Below are positions 17,701 to 26,045 of a stretch of DNA of 35,308 bases, in pieces. The DNA lies in assembly GCF_016862215.1 (NCBI RefSeq), contig NZ_BOMN01000141.1:1-35308 (forward strand). Reading direction: 5' to 3'. The DNA is from Winogradskya humida. GTDB lineage: Bacteria > Actinomycetota > Actinomycetes > Mycobacteriales > Micromonosporaceae. A program made the translations under genes and the position numbers. Below the pieces are notes generated by a model. It had not been told where the DNA came from and did not search any database. It worked only from the letters and a program-made list of their open reading frames with translations. Positions within the stretch are counted from its first letter, which is position 1, and every line of letters starts with the position of its first letter.

Positions 17701-20700
17701 ATGCTCGGTGTTGATCTGGGCACGTCCCATACGATCGCGATGCTTCGGCAGGCTGATGGGCGGGTGCGGCCGCTGCTGTTCGATGGGCAGCCGTTGCTGC
17801 CGTCGGCGGTTTATCTTGATACGACCGGGCGGCTGCATGTCGGGCGGGACGCCGTGCGGCTCGGGTATGCGGAGCCGGATCGGCTGGAGCCCAATCCGAA
17901 GCGGCACGTTGATGCGGCGAGTGTGTTGCTGGGCGGGGCCGAGGTGCCGGTGGCCGACATGCTGGCGGCGCTGCTGGGGGCGGTGGCGCGGGAGGCTGTC
18001 GCTACGGTGGGTTATCTTCCGCCTGCGGTGGTGACCTATCCCGCCGCTTGGGGTGCGCAGCGGCAGGAAGTGCTGATCGCGGCGATTGCCAGGGCCGGGT
18101 GGCCGCCAACCACGGGAGTTCTTCGGACCACGCCCGCTCAAGCAGGTGCGAACGCAACGCTGATCGATATCGCGTGGACGCCGCCGGTTGCTGCGGGGGC
18201 GTTGCCTGGGCGGCTGGTGGCTACGCAGTTGGTGGCGGAGCCGGTCGCGGCGGCGCGGTATTTCGCTGACGTGTTGCGGCAGCCGGTGCCGGTCGGGTCG
18301 GCCATCGGGGTTTTCGACTTCGGCGGTGGGACGCTGGACATCGCTGTGGTGCGCAACGTCAGGGCCGGTGCCGATGGGCGGGGGCGGTTCGAGGTCGCGG
18401 CTTCTGGTGGGCTGGACGACCTCGGTGGGCTGGATCTGGACGCGGCGCTGGTGGAACATCTGGGCACCACTTTGCGGGCCGAGGAGCCTGCGGCCTGGGC
18501 GGCGTTGTCCGAGCCGGTGACGCTTGCGCAGTGGCGGGCGCGGCGGCGGTTCTGGGACGACGTACGCGGGGCGAAGGAGATGCTGTCCCGCGCCAGCCAG
18601 GCGCCGGTGCCGGTGCCCGGCGTTGAGAACGCGCTCCAGGTCACCCGCGAGGAGTTGGAGCTGGTTGCCGGGCGGCTGGTGCGGCGGGGCGTGGCCGAGG
18701 CCGGCGAGGTCATCCGGGCCGCGGGGCTGGCTCCGGCCGATCTTGCCGGATTGTTCCTGGTCGGGGGCTCGTCGCGGGTGCCGCTGGTCGCCCGCCTCCT
18801 GCACAGCGAGCTGGGTATCGCCCCGACCGTCCTCGAACAGCCCGAGCTGCCCGTCGCCGAGGGTTCCATCCTGGCCGCCGATCTGACAGAGGAGAAGCCC
18901 GCGGAGGGGAAGCCCGCGGAGGGCAAGCCCGCAGACGGAGAGCCCGCCGAGGGCAAGCTCGCAGACGGCAAGCCCGCCGACGGAGAGCCCGCGGACGGGA
19001 AGCCCGCCGAGGGCAAGCCCGCAGACGGAGAGCCCGCGGAGGGGGAACTCGCCGAAGGGAAGCCCGCCGAAGGGAAGCCCGCCGACGAAACGGTCGCCGG
19101 GGGAGGGCCCGCCGAACGTGAGCCCGCCGTGGAAACGCTTGCCGATGGAAAGCCCGCCGAGGACACGGTTGCCGGGGCCGGGGCCGCTGAGGAAGGGCGG
19201 GGGCTAGGAGAAGGCGCGCCGACCGCGACCGTTGACGCCGTCGCCGCCGTGGTCGCGCCCGTTCCCGACACGCAGCCCAGCGTCGAGCCCGTGGCACTGA
19301 CCAGGGCCGAGCCCGCGCTGAGCAACGGGTCGCTGAGCAACGGGTCGCAGGGCAACGGGTCGCAGGGCAATGTGTCGCAGGGCAACTGGGTGCAGGGCAG
19401 CGGGTCGCAGGGCAGCGGGTCGCAGGGCAATGGGGTGCAGGGCAACGGGGTTTTGGGTGCGCCCGGGGAAGGGGCCGCGCCGCAGTATGCCGATCCGGTC
19501 GATCCGTGGGCGACCGGTGAAGCGGCGCATCTGGCGGCTGGTGGGGCGGCCTATCCGACGTCGGGGGCGCCGGCTGAGACGTGGCTGGCGTCGGCGGATG
19601 GGGAAAAGGGGCGGCTTCCTGCGTACCGAAGGAAGTGGGTCTGGGTTGTCGCGGCCTTGACCGTTGTGGTGCTGGGCGTGGGCGGTGGGCTTGTTGTCTG
19701 GGCCTGGCCGGATTATCCGGCTCTGGACTATCAGCCGTTGAGCGAGCCCGTCAGGGTGAAGCCGGTTGCGCCCGTGACGTCAGGTTTCTCCGCGACCGCG
19801 CTGCGGGACGGGACGGCATATTTCGCCGCCGATGACGGTGAGGGGCAGCTCGGGGTTGTAGCCGCGGATGCCGGGACGGGCAAGGTTGCGTGGAGCAACG
19901 TCGAGGCCGGCTCGGCGACCGGGTGGGAGTCGTTCTTCGGTGTGCCGGATGCGATTGTCGCGGTGACCGCGGTCGAGTCCGCGTCGAGTGACCGGCGGGT
20001 GGTTCTGCTGGATCCGAAGAGCGGGCACAAGATGTGGGAGCGGCGGATCAACTCCGATGATGAGCTGCTGTTCGCCGGTGACACCGCGGTGCTGGTCGAC
20101 CGGACCGAGAACAGGCTGGTGGGGCTCCAGATCCGGAAGCAGGGTTCGGCCGGGTGGGAGTTGAAGAGCCCGACCACCGAGTACGGCCAGAGCACCACAA
20201 AAGTCGTCACCGTGACCGCCGTCGAGGACCTGACCGGGGTTGCGCAGACCGCCGGCAGCGACTCGCGGATCGTGCAGATCGGCGCCGACCGTTCCGTGCG
20301 GGTGATCGACGCCGACAAGGGCACGATCGTGGCGGGACCGCAGCCGAACGTCGCGCAGCCTGATGAGGACGTCGTCGCTTACAACGGGCGGCTGATCGTG
20401 TCCGAGTCGAGTGACGCGCACCGGATGCTGGCGTATGACCTGGACAAGCTTGGTGAGCCGCGGGTGCTCTACACGCCGCCGGGTACGAACGACCGGGTGC
20501 AGACGCTGAGCCCGTGCGGGGCCGACCGGATCTGCGGGGTGCAGAAGACGTCGTACGACAGCGAGACCGCGCAGGTCGTGGGGATCGACGCGGCCAAGGG
20601 CGGGGAGGTGTGGCATCGCAGCGCGCCGCACGTCGCCACGCTGCTGCCGGTCGGCGATGCCGTGGTCGCGACTCAGGAGACGTCGCCGGGGCAGGTGATG

Positions 20701-20961
20701 CTGCTCGACGCCGCCGGGAAGGTCACGTGGACCAAGCCGGAGATCGTGGTGGGGCGCATCGATGCCGCGAACATGCTGGTGTTCTCGAAGGCGCTGAGCA
20801 CGTCGCCCGATGACCCTTCGATGTCGGGCGAGCACCTCGGTGACAAACCTGTGCCGTTGGGATCGCTGAAGGGCGTACGGTCGCAGACCTGCTCCTGGGA
20901 CAGCGAGCATCTCGCGTGCGTGGCCGACGAGGACTTTGTCCTGCAGACCTTCACGAAATAG
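17701..20961 (+). CDS. Hsp70-type ATPase fused to a transmembrane beta-propeller
   Basis: A 1086-aa fusion. Residues 1-395 are an actin-like Hsp70 nucleotide-binding domain: phosphate 1 LGVDLGTSHT at residue 2, phosphate 2 GVFDFGGGTLDIAV at about 200, adenosine motif LFLVGGSSRVPL near 350. The DnaK substrate-binding domain is absent. Residues ~397-460 are a degenerate KPA(E/D)G pentapeptide repeat, and 541-585 a Ser/Asn/Gly/Gln repeat (units like NGSQG). One helix (about 646-670, WVWVVAALTVVVLGVG) leads to a ~415-residue PQQ-like propeller (DAGTGKVAWSN, LLDPKSGHKMWERR), presumably outside the cell. The ATPase domain would be cytoplasmic. The role is unknown; a signal-transducing or envelope-scaffold function is speculation. 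ATG 17701 has GGAGGGG upstream and directly precedes the conserved domain. Confidence 0.85.
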   Translation: MLGVDLGTSHTIAMLRQADGRVRPLLFDGQPLLPSAVYLDTTGRLHVGRDAVRLGYAEPDRLEPNPKRHVDAASVLLGGAEVPVADMLAALLGAVAREAVATVGYLPPAVVTYPAAWGAQRQEVLIAAIARAGWPPTTGVLRTTPAQAGANATLIDIAWTPPVAAGALPGRLVATQLVAEPVAAARYFADVLRQPVPVGSAIGVFDFGGGTLDIAVVRNVRAGADGRGRFEVAASGGLDDLGGLDLDAALVEHLGTTLRAEEPAAWAALSEPVTLAQWRARRRFWDDVRGAKEMLSRASQAPVPVPGVENALQVTREELELVAGRLVRRGVAEAGEVIRAAGLAPADLAGLFLVGGSSRVPLVARLLHSELGIAPTVLEQPELPVAEGSILAADLTEEKPAEGKPAEGKPADGEPAEGKLADGKPADGEPADGKPAEGKPADGEPAEGELAEGKPAEGKPADETVAGGGPAEREPAVETLADGKPAEDTVAGAGAAEEGRGLGEGAPTATVDAVAAVVAPVPDTQPSVEPVALTRAEPALSNGSLSNGSQGNGSQGNVSQGNWVQGSGSQGSGSQGNGVQGNGVLGAPGEGAAPQYADPVDPWATGEAAHLAAGGAAYPTSGAPAETWLASADGEKGRLPAYRRKWVWVVAALTVVVLGVGGGLVVWAWPDYPALDYQPLSEPVRVKPVAPVTSGFSATALRDGTAYFAADDGEGQLGVVAADAGTGKVAWSNVEAGSATGWESFFGVPDAIVAVTAVESASSDRRVVLLDPKSGHKMWERRINSDDELLFAGDTAVLVDRTENRLVGLQIRKQGSAGWELKSPTTEYGQSTTKVVTVTAVEDLTGVAQTAGSDSRIVQIGADRSVRVIDADKGTIVAGPQPNVAQPDEDVVAYNGRLIVSESSDAHRMLAYDLDKLGEPRVLYTPPGTNDRVQTLSPCGADRICGVQKTSYDSETAQVVGIDAAKGGEVWHRSAPHVATLLPVGDAVVATQETSPGQVMLLDAAGKVTWTKPEIVVGRIDAANMLVFSKALSTSPDDPSMSGEHLGDKPVPLGSLKGVRSQTCSWDSEHLACVADEDFVLQTFTK
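18893..19083 (+). repeat. Degenerate 15-bp tandem repeat encoding KPA(E/D)G
   Basis: About thirteen in-frame units of a 15-bp motif close to AAGCCCGCCGAGGGC. Units differ mainly by E/D exchange and by GKP versus GEP versus GEL. Because the unit length is a multiple of three, copy number can vary without breaking the frame. It encodes the linker after the Hsp70 domain. Confidence 0.85.
19318..19450 (+). repeat. 15-bp tandem repeat encoding Gln/Gly/Asn/Ser units
   Basis: About nine units related to GGGTCGCAGGGCAAC, in frame, encode a flexible Gly/Ser/Asn/Gln tract ahead of the membrane helix of the same fusion protein. Some units carry GTG or CTG variants, giving Val or Leu. Confidence 0.8.
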
Positions 20962-20962
20962 A

Positions 20963-20992
20963 AGAAGGGCGGCCCCGAGGGGTCGCCCTTCT
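20963..20992. terminator. Bidirectional terminator between convergent genes
   Basis: AGAAGGGCG (20963-20971) pairs with CGCCCTTCT (20984-20992). An inner CCCC/GGGG segment plus a G-U pair nearly closes the loop. It starts just past the Hsp70-fusion stop and lies 22 bp past the msiK stop, so it can serve both strands. Confidence 0.8.
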
Positions 20993-21013
20993 CCATGAAG
21001 CGGTGAAGCGTGA

Positions 21014-22099
<1,086 letters not shown>

Positions 22100-22160
22100 G
22101 GTGGTGCTACTTCCTTTCCACCGGCAGGAACGTGCCGGACGATCCGAGTGGGAGGAACAT

Positions 22161-22180
22161 GCGTGTGGAAGACCACATGC
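22161..22180. promoter_or_regulatory. Operator-like inverted repeat at the msiK transcription start
   Basis: Arms GCGTGTGG (22161-22168) and CCACATGC (22173-22180) pair with one mismatch around AAGA. The predicted msiK transcript start is at about 22180, so the dyad covers about +1 to +20, a typical repressor position. One half, AGACCAC, resembles the half-site of the Streptomyces DasR element; the other half does not. Confidence 0.55.
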
Positions 22181-22186
22181 AGCGCA

Positions 22187-22215
22187 ACCGTAAGTCTTTT
22201 TTCACGTTCTGCCAA
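22187..22215 (-). promoter_or_regulatory. msiK promoter
   Basis: On the minus strand, TTGGCA (22215-22210) and TACGGT (22192-22187) are separated by exactly 17 bp. The spacer contains a run of six A. This is a good match to the vegetative (HrdB-type) consensus, about 88 bp before the ATG. Confidence 0.65.
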
Positions 22216-22275
22216 GGACGGGGCCGAGGTCGCGCCGCTGGTACGGCCGTTCGGCGGGTGTCATCGGGTTACCGG

Positions 22276-22281
22276 TATGCT
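22276..22281 (+). promoter_or_regulatory. -10 element for tRNA-Thr
   Basis: TATGCT lies 9 bp before the mature tRNA 5' end. No convincing -35 is seen at normal spacing. Confidence 0.4.
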
Positions 22282-22290
22282 GTGGCACGC

Positions 22291-22367
22291 GCCCCTGTAG
22301 CTCAGTTGGCTAGAGCACCTGTCTTGTAAACAGGATGTCGTCGGTTCGATTCCGACCGGGGGCTCCA
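22291..22367 (+). tRNA. tRNA-Thr (anticodon TGT)
   Basis: The cloverleaf folds completely. The acceptor stem GCCCCTG pairs with CGGGGGC, the D arm is GCTC/GAGC, the anticodon stem CCTGT/ACAGG carries loop CTTGTAA, and the T arm is GTCGG/CCGAC with loop TTCGATT. The anticodon TGT reads ACA threonine codons. The discriminator base is T and CCA is encoded at 22365-22367. There is no intron. Confidence 0.97.
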
Positions 22368-22386
22368 ATACGATTTTCTGCCGCTT

Positions 22387-22392
22387 TATTGT
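22387..22392 (+). promoter_or_regulatory. -10 element of the GNAT gene (leaderless)
   Basis: TATTGT ends 6 nt before the ATG at 22399, consistent with a leaderless message in the short gap behind the tRNA. Confidence 0.45.
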
Positions 22393-22398
22393 GGCGCT

Positions 22399-22821
22399 AT
22401 GCGCATTGAGCGGGTAACCGACGCTGCCGCCGTTCACGCAGCGGCCGATCTCTTCGATGCCCCGCCGCTGGCGGACGCGACCGCGAAGTTTCTCGCCCAC
22501 CCGGATCATCACCTGCTGCTGGCATACGTGGACGACCGGGCCGTCGGGATGGTCACCGGGGTGGAGATGACCCACCCGGACAAGGGCACCGAGATGTTTC
22601 TGTACGAGCTGGGCGTAGCCCCGCACGCCCGGCTCACCGGTGTCGGCACGGCGCTGGTCAAGGCGCTCGCCGGGATCGCCCGGGAGCGCGGCTGCTACGG
22701 CATGTGGGTCGGCACCGAGGTCGACAACGAAGCCGCGCAGAAGACCTATCGCAGGGCCGGGGCGAACGAGGAAGAGCGTTTTCTCCTGCTGTCCTGGGAC
22801 ACCACCCAGGGGGAATCATGA
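22399..22821 (+). CDS. GNAT acetyltransferase, AAC(3)-I-like
   Basis: A 140-aa GCN5-related N-acetyltransferase that would transfer acetyl from acetyl-CoA to an amine. The core is visible: strand 4 MFLYELGVAP followed by the pyrophosphate-binding loop in ARLTGVGTALVKAL, then GCYGMWVGTEVDNEAAQKTYRRAG. The arrangement (EMFLYELGV, RERGCYGMWV, YRRAGANEEERFLLLSW) resembles the AAC(3)-I aminoglycoside acetyltransferase group, but a drug substrate cannot be claimed from sequence alone; many chromosomal relatives have unknown substrates. The stop overlaps the ltrA start as ATGA, so the two are translationally coupled. Confidence 0.85.
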   Translation: MRIERVTDAAAVHAAADLFDAPPLADATAKFLAHPDHHLLLAYVDDRAVGMVTGVEMTHPDKGTEMFLYELGVAPHARLTGVGTALVKALAGIARERGCYGMWVGTEVDNEAAQKTYRRAGANEEERFLLLSWDTTQGES

Positions 22822-23987
22822 CAAGTCGTAGCTGGCTGGCGCCGATGCGGGCCCGCGACGCGACCGAGAACCATCGGGTGGCGACACCGCTCGAGCTCTT
22901 CTTCGATCTGTGTTTCGTGGTGGCGGTCGCGCAGGCGGCCACCCCGCTGCACCACGCGATCGCCGAGGGGCACATCTGGCACGGCGTCGAGGGCTATCTG
23001 CAGGTCTTCTTCGCGGTGTGGTGGGCATGGATGAACTTCACCTGGTTCGCGTCCGCGTACGACACCGACGACGACGTCTACCGGATCACCACGCTGGTGC
23101 AGATCGGCGGCGCGCTCGTGCTCGCCGCGGGCGTGGCCGACGCGTTCGACGGCAACAATTACACCGCCATCACCATCGGGTACGTCATCATGCGGCTGGC
23201 GATGGTCGCGCAGTGGATCCGGGCCGCCCGCGGTGACCGGGAGCGCCGGACAACCGCGATCTACTACGCCGTCGGCATCGTTGTCGTGCAGATCCTGTGG
23301 CTGCTCCGGCTCGCGCTGCCGGAGGACCTGCTGACCCCGGCGTTCGCCGTGCTGGTGGTCTGCGAGCTGCTCGTGCCGGTGCTCGCCGAGCGCTCCCCGG
23401 GCGGGTCGACCGCCCCGCACCCGCATCACATCGCCGAGCGGTACGGCCTCTTCACGATCATCATGCTGGGCGAGTCGGTCTCCGCGGCCACGATCGCCAT
23501 CCGGACCGGGCTGGACACCGGGGAACACGAGGTGGGCCTGGTCTCGGTCGCTGCTGCCGGGCTGGTCATCGTTTTCGCGTTGTGGTGGCTCTACTTCGAC
23601 CGGTCGGCGCAGAGTCTGATCCGGACGCTGCACAACTCGGAGCTGTGGGGTTACGGCCACTACTTCATCTTCGCCGCGGCGGCTGCGGTCGGCGCCGGGA
23701 TCGCCGTGGAGGTGGAGTACGAGAGCCACCACGCGGAGATCTCCGGGACCGTGGCGGCGTACGCGGTCGCCGTACCCGTAGCGGTCTATCTCTTTGTCGT
23801 CTGGCTGCTGCACATCCGGCCGCATCAGCGCGGGCCGTTCATGGCGGCGTACCCGTTCGCCGCGGTGCTGACGTTGCTGGCCCCGCTGGGACCGGCCCCG
23901 GTGTTCGTGATCGCCGCGCTGATGGTGTTGCTCGTCACTGCCACGGTCGTGGTGGGCCGCCGGATCCCCGACGCGATCGCTCAGTAG
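22818..23987 (+). CDS. ltrA: LtrA-family (low temperature requirement A) membrane protein
   Basis: A 389-aa polytopic membrane protein with about ten hydrophobic helices. LtrA-family marks include the N-terminal ATPLELFFDLCFVVAVAQ, HHAIAEG, VWWAWMNFTWFASAYDTDD with its acidic cluster, and HIAERYGLFTIIMLGESV in the middle. LtrA was named from a Listeria mutant needing it for growth at low temperature; the biochemical role is not settled. The ATG at 22818 overlaps the upstream GNAT stop by 4 nt (ATGA), with GGGGGA just before. An upstream in-frame extension inside the GNAT gene is rejected. It is convergent with a small exported peptide gene, overlapping its 3' end by 7 nt. Confidence 0.92.
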   Translation: MTSRSWLAPMRARDATENHRVATPLELFFDLCFVVAVAQAATPLHHAIAEGHIWHGVEGYLQVFFAVWWAWMNFTWFASAYDTDDDVYRITTLVQIGGALVLAAGVADAFDGNNYTAITIGYVIMRLAMVAQWIRAARGDRERRTTAIYYAVGIVVVQILWLLRLALPEDLLTPAFAVLVVCELLVPVLAERSPGGSTAPHPHHIAERYGLFTIIMLGESVSAATIAIRTGLDTGEHEVGLVSVAAAGLVIVFALWWLYFDRSAQSLIRTLHNSELWGYGHYFIFAAAAAVGAGIAVEVEYESHHAEISGTVAAYAVAVPVAVYLFVVWLLHIRPHQRGPFMAAYPFAAVLTLLAPLGPAPVFVIAALMVLLVTATVVVGRRIPDAIAQ

Positions 23988-24184
23988 TCGGGGTCCTCGC
24001 CGGCCACCGGACGGCTCGGCGAGAACGTCCGCTCGGAGTGCGGCTTGATGGGTGTTCCTCCCGGTGGCATGGCCGGTACGCCCTCGGTGACCACCGCCCG
24101 GCCATCGGGAAGCAGGCCGCCGGTCGTCGGGACCGGCAGCGCGAGACCACCGATGAGAACCCAAGCGCTGAGCCACTTCCGCAT
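23981..24184 (-). CDS. Small exported peptide, 67 aa, unknown function
   Basis: Starts at ATG 24184-24182 with an excellent ribosome binding site (GGAGG, 5-nt spacer), which favours this start over an upstream in-frame one at 24217. The N-terminus MRKWLSAWVLIGGLALPVP looks like a signal peptide or signal anchor. The remaining ~45 residues are Pro/Gly-rich and hydrophilic, end in EDPDY, and contain no cysteine, so this is not an obvious lantibiotic or cysteine-rich peptide. It overlaps the 3' end of ltrA by 7 nt and is divergent from the RCK channel-like gene. No family was recognised. Confidence 0.6.
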   Translation of the reverse strand: MRKWLSAWVLIGGLALPVPTTGGLLPDGRAVVTEGVPAMPPGGTPIKPHSERTFSPSRPVAGEDPDY

Positions 24185-24260
24185 GACGCCTCCGGGGAAA
24201 CCTGGGACAAAACGCACCGCAGAGGGGAACGAGCGGCGACACGACCGGGTATCGGGTGAC

Positions 24261-24266
24261 TACGAT
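24261..24266 (+). promoter_or_regulatory. -10 element of the RCK protein gene (leaderless)
   Basis: TACGAT ends 6 nt before the ATG at 24273, so transcription would begin at or next to the start codon. No Shine-Dalgarno sequence is present, which agrees with a leaderless transcript. Confidence 0.5.
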
Positions 24267-24272
24267 GCGGCA

Positions 24273-26045
24273 ATGTCCGTCGATCCCGCTCGCCGCTCCC
24301 TGGTCTCGCGGTTGCGGCAGACGCTGCCGGGCAACGGCGACAACCGCCCGCACTTCGTGGTCTGCGGTGCCGACGCGCTCGTCTACACGCTCGCCGAGGA
24401 GCTGGCCAACGCCGGCCACCGCATCCGGCTGACCGTCATCGTGCCGACCGTCCTGCGGCGTGACGTCCCCGACCTGACCGCACTGCGAGGCGTACGGGTC
24501 ATCCGCGCCGACCGTCTCGACGAGCGCACCTTCCGCGCCGCCGGCCTCGACGGCGCCGCAGCCCTGGCCCTGGTGATGCCGGACGATGTGGTCAACCTGC
24601 ACGCCGCCCTCTGCGCCCAGGCCGTCGAGCCGGATCTGCGGCTCGTGATCCGGATGTTCAACACCGGTCTCGGCTACGGCGTCCGGCGGCTCTTCGAGGA
24701 CTGCGCGGTGCTGTCCGACGCGTCCATGGTGGCCCCTGCGTTCGTGGCAGCGTCCCTCGGCGACCTGGCGCCCACCCACGTACGCCTGCCCGGCCGCACC
24801 GTCCACGTGGCCCGTCGCGAGAACGTCCGCCCCGACCAGGTCGTCTGCACCCTGACCGCGTCCGACGGTAACGGCCGGGTGGACCTGCTGCCCGACGAAC
24901 CGGCGACGCCCGCGCAGCAACCCGGCGACCTGGTCCTGGCCGAGGCGCGCGGGCAGGCACCCGCCCCGGCCCGCCGCAGACGCCGGCCGCTCACGTCCCT
25001 CGGCCGGGCGCTGCGGGCCGCGCTGAACCGCAAACTGGGCATCGCGGTGCTGGTCACGCTCGTGATCACGGCGCTCTCCGGTGGCGTGCTGGCCCACTCC
25101 CTGCACTACGCCGGCTTCTGGAAACCCGTCTACGTCACGCTGCTCACCGCGGTCGGCTCGTCCGACGTGGAGGAGAACCGCAACGCCGTCGGGCAGGCAG
25201 CCCAGCTGATCCTCACCATCGCCGGGCTGGCGCTGCTGCCGCTGATCACCGCCGCGGTGGTCGAGGGCATGGTCAACGCCCGGCTCGCCCTCGCCGGTGG
25301 GCGCTTCACCGGCCGCCGCGAGGACCACGTGGTCGTCGTCGGGCTCGGCAACGTGGGCACCAGGGTGCTGCGCCAGCTGGTCGACCTCGGCGTCGACGTG
25401 GTGGCGGTCGACATCAGCCGCGAGGCCCGCGGGGTGAAGGTCGCCGAGGAGCTCCGGGTGCCGCTGATCATCGGGGATGCGGCGTCCGAGGAGGTGCTGC
25501 GGCAGGCGTCCATCGCGACGAGCCGGGCACTGGTGGTCGTCTCCACCGACGACGTGACGAACCTGCAGGCGGCGCTGAACGCCCGGGCGGTGAATCCGGA
25601 CCTGCGGGTCGTCCTGCGCCTGTTCGACGACGACTTCGCCCAGCGGGTGGACACGGCGTTCAACATCGCTGTCTCGCGCAGTGTCTCCCGGCTGGCCGCT
25701 CCCGCGTTCGCGGCGGCGATGCTGGAACGCGACGTGATCGCGACGATTCCGGTGGACCGGCACGCGGTGCTGCTCGCGAACGTGCGGGTGGCCGGCGGCT
25801 CGCCCCTCGACGGTGCGCCGCTCAGCCAGATCGAGCGCGCGGGGAGCGTACGCGTCATCGGCCTGGCCGCCGCGGGCCAGGAGTGGGTCGACTGGGCCCC
25901 CGACCCCCGCCGCGTCCTCGCCACCGACGACCGCGTGGTCGTGGCGGCCCGCCGGGCCGGCCTGCGCGCCCTCGTCGAGCAGGCCAGCCCCCCGCCCGTT
26001 GACCTGCTTGACGAGCTAGGGGAGAGCGCCGACCTCGACGCCTAG
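24273..26045 (+). CDS. Channel-like protein with two RCK/TrkA-N domains and a degenerate pore
   Basis: A 590-aa protein. Residues ~28-150 form a TrkA-N/RCK-type Rossmann domain (HFVVCGADALVYTLAEEL) with an altered glycine motif. A basic linker leads to helix 1 (about 255-275, IAVLVTLVITALSGGVLA), a pore-like loop, and helix 2 (about 308-333, LILTIAGLALLPLITAAVV). A second, canonical RCK follows with GLGNVG near 357 and VDISREARG, then a TrkA-C-like end. The overall plan is that of prokaryotic K+ channels, but the filter position reads T292-A-V-G-S-S-D298 where TxGYGD or TxGFGD is expected. It may therefore be a non-selective channel, a regulatory or transport component, or no channel. The 3' end overlaps the convergent DUF4032 gene by 30 nt. 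Confidence 0.82.
   Translation: MSVDPARRSLVSRLRQTLPGNGDNRPHFVVCGADALVYTLAEELANAGHRIRLTVIVPTVLRRDVPDLTALRGVRVIRADRLDERTFRAAGLDGAAALALVMPDDVVNLHAALCAQAVEPDLRLVIRMFNTGLGYGVRRLFEDCAVLSDASMVAPAFVAASLGDLAPTHVRLPGRTVHVARRENVRPDQVVCTLTASDGNGRVDLLPDEPATPAQQPGDLVLAEARGQAPAPARRRRRPLTSLGRALRAALNRKLGIAVLVTLVITALSGGVLAHSLHYAGFWKPVYVTLLTAVGSSDVEENRNAVGQAAQLILTIAGLALLPLITAAVVEGMVNARLALAGGRFTGRREDHVVVVGLGNVGTRVLRQLVDLGVDVVAVDISREARGVKVAEELRVPLIIGDAASEEVLRQASIATSRALVVVSTDDVTNLQAALNARAVNPDLRVVLRLFDDDFAQRVDTAFNIAVSRSVSRLAAPAFAAAMLERDVIATIPVDRHAVLLANVRVAGGSPLDGAPLSQIERAGSVRVIGLAAAGQEWVDWAPDPRRVLATDDRVVVAARRAGLRALVEQASPPPVDLLDELGESADLDA

Noticed and set aside
18893..19450. CRISPR-like regular repeats
   Set aside because: The repeats are contiguous 15-bp units without spacers, and they are in frame inside a coding region.
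22746..25763. 1005-codon minus-strand open frame opposite ltrA and the RCK gene
   Set aside because: Composition is typical of an antisense shadow (Arg/Gly/Asp/His-rich) and it spans several convincing genes and an intergenic region.
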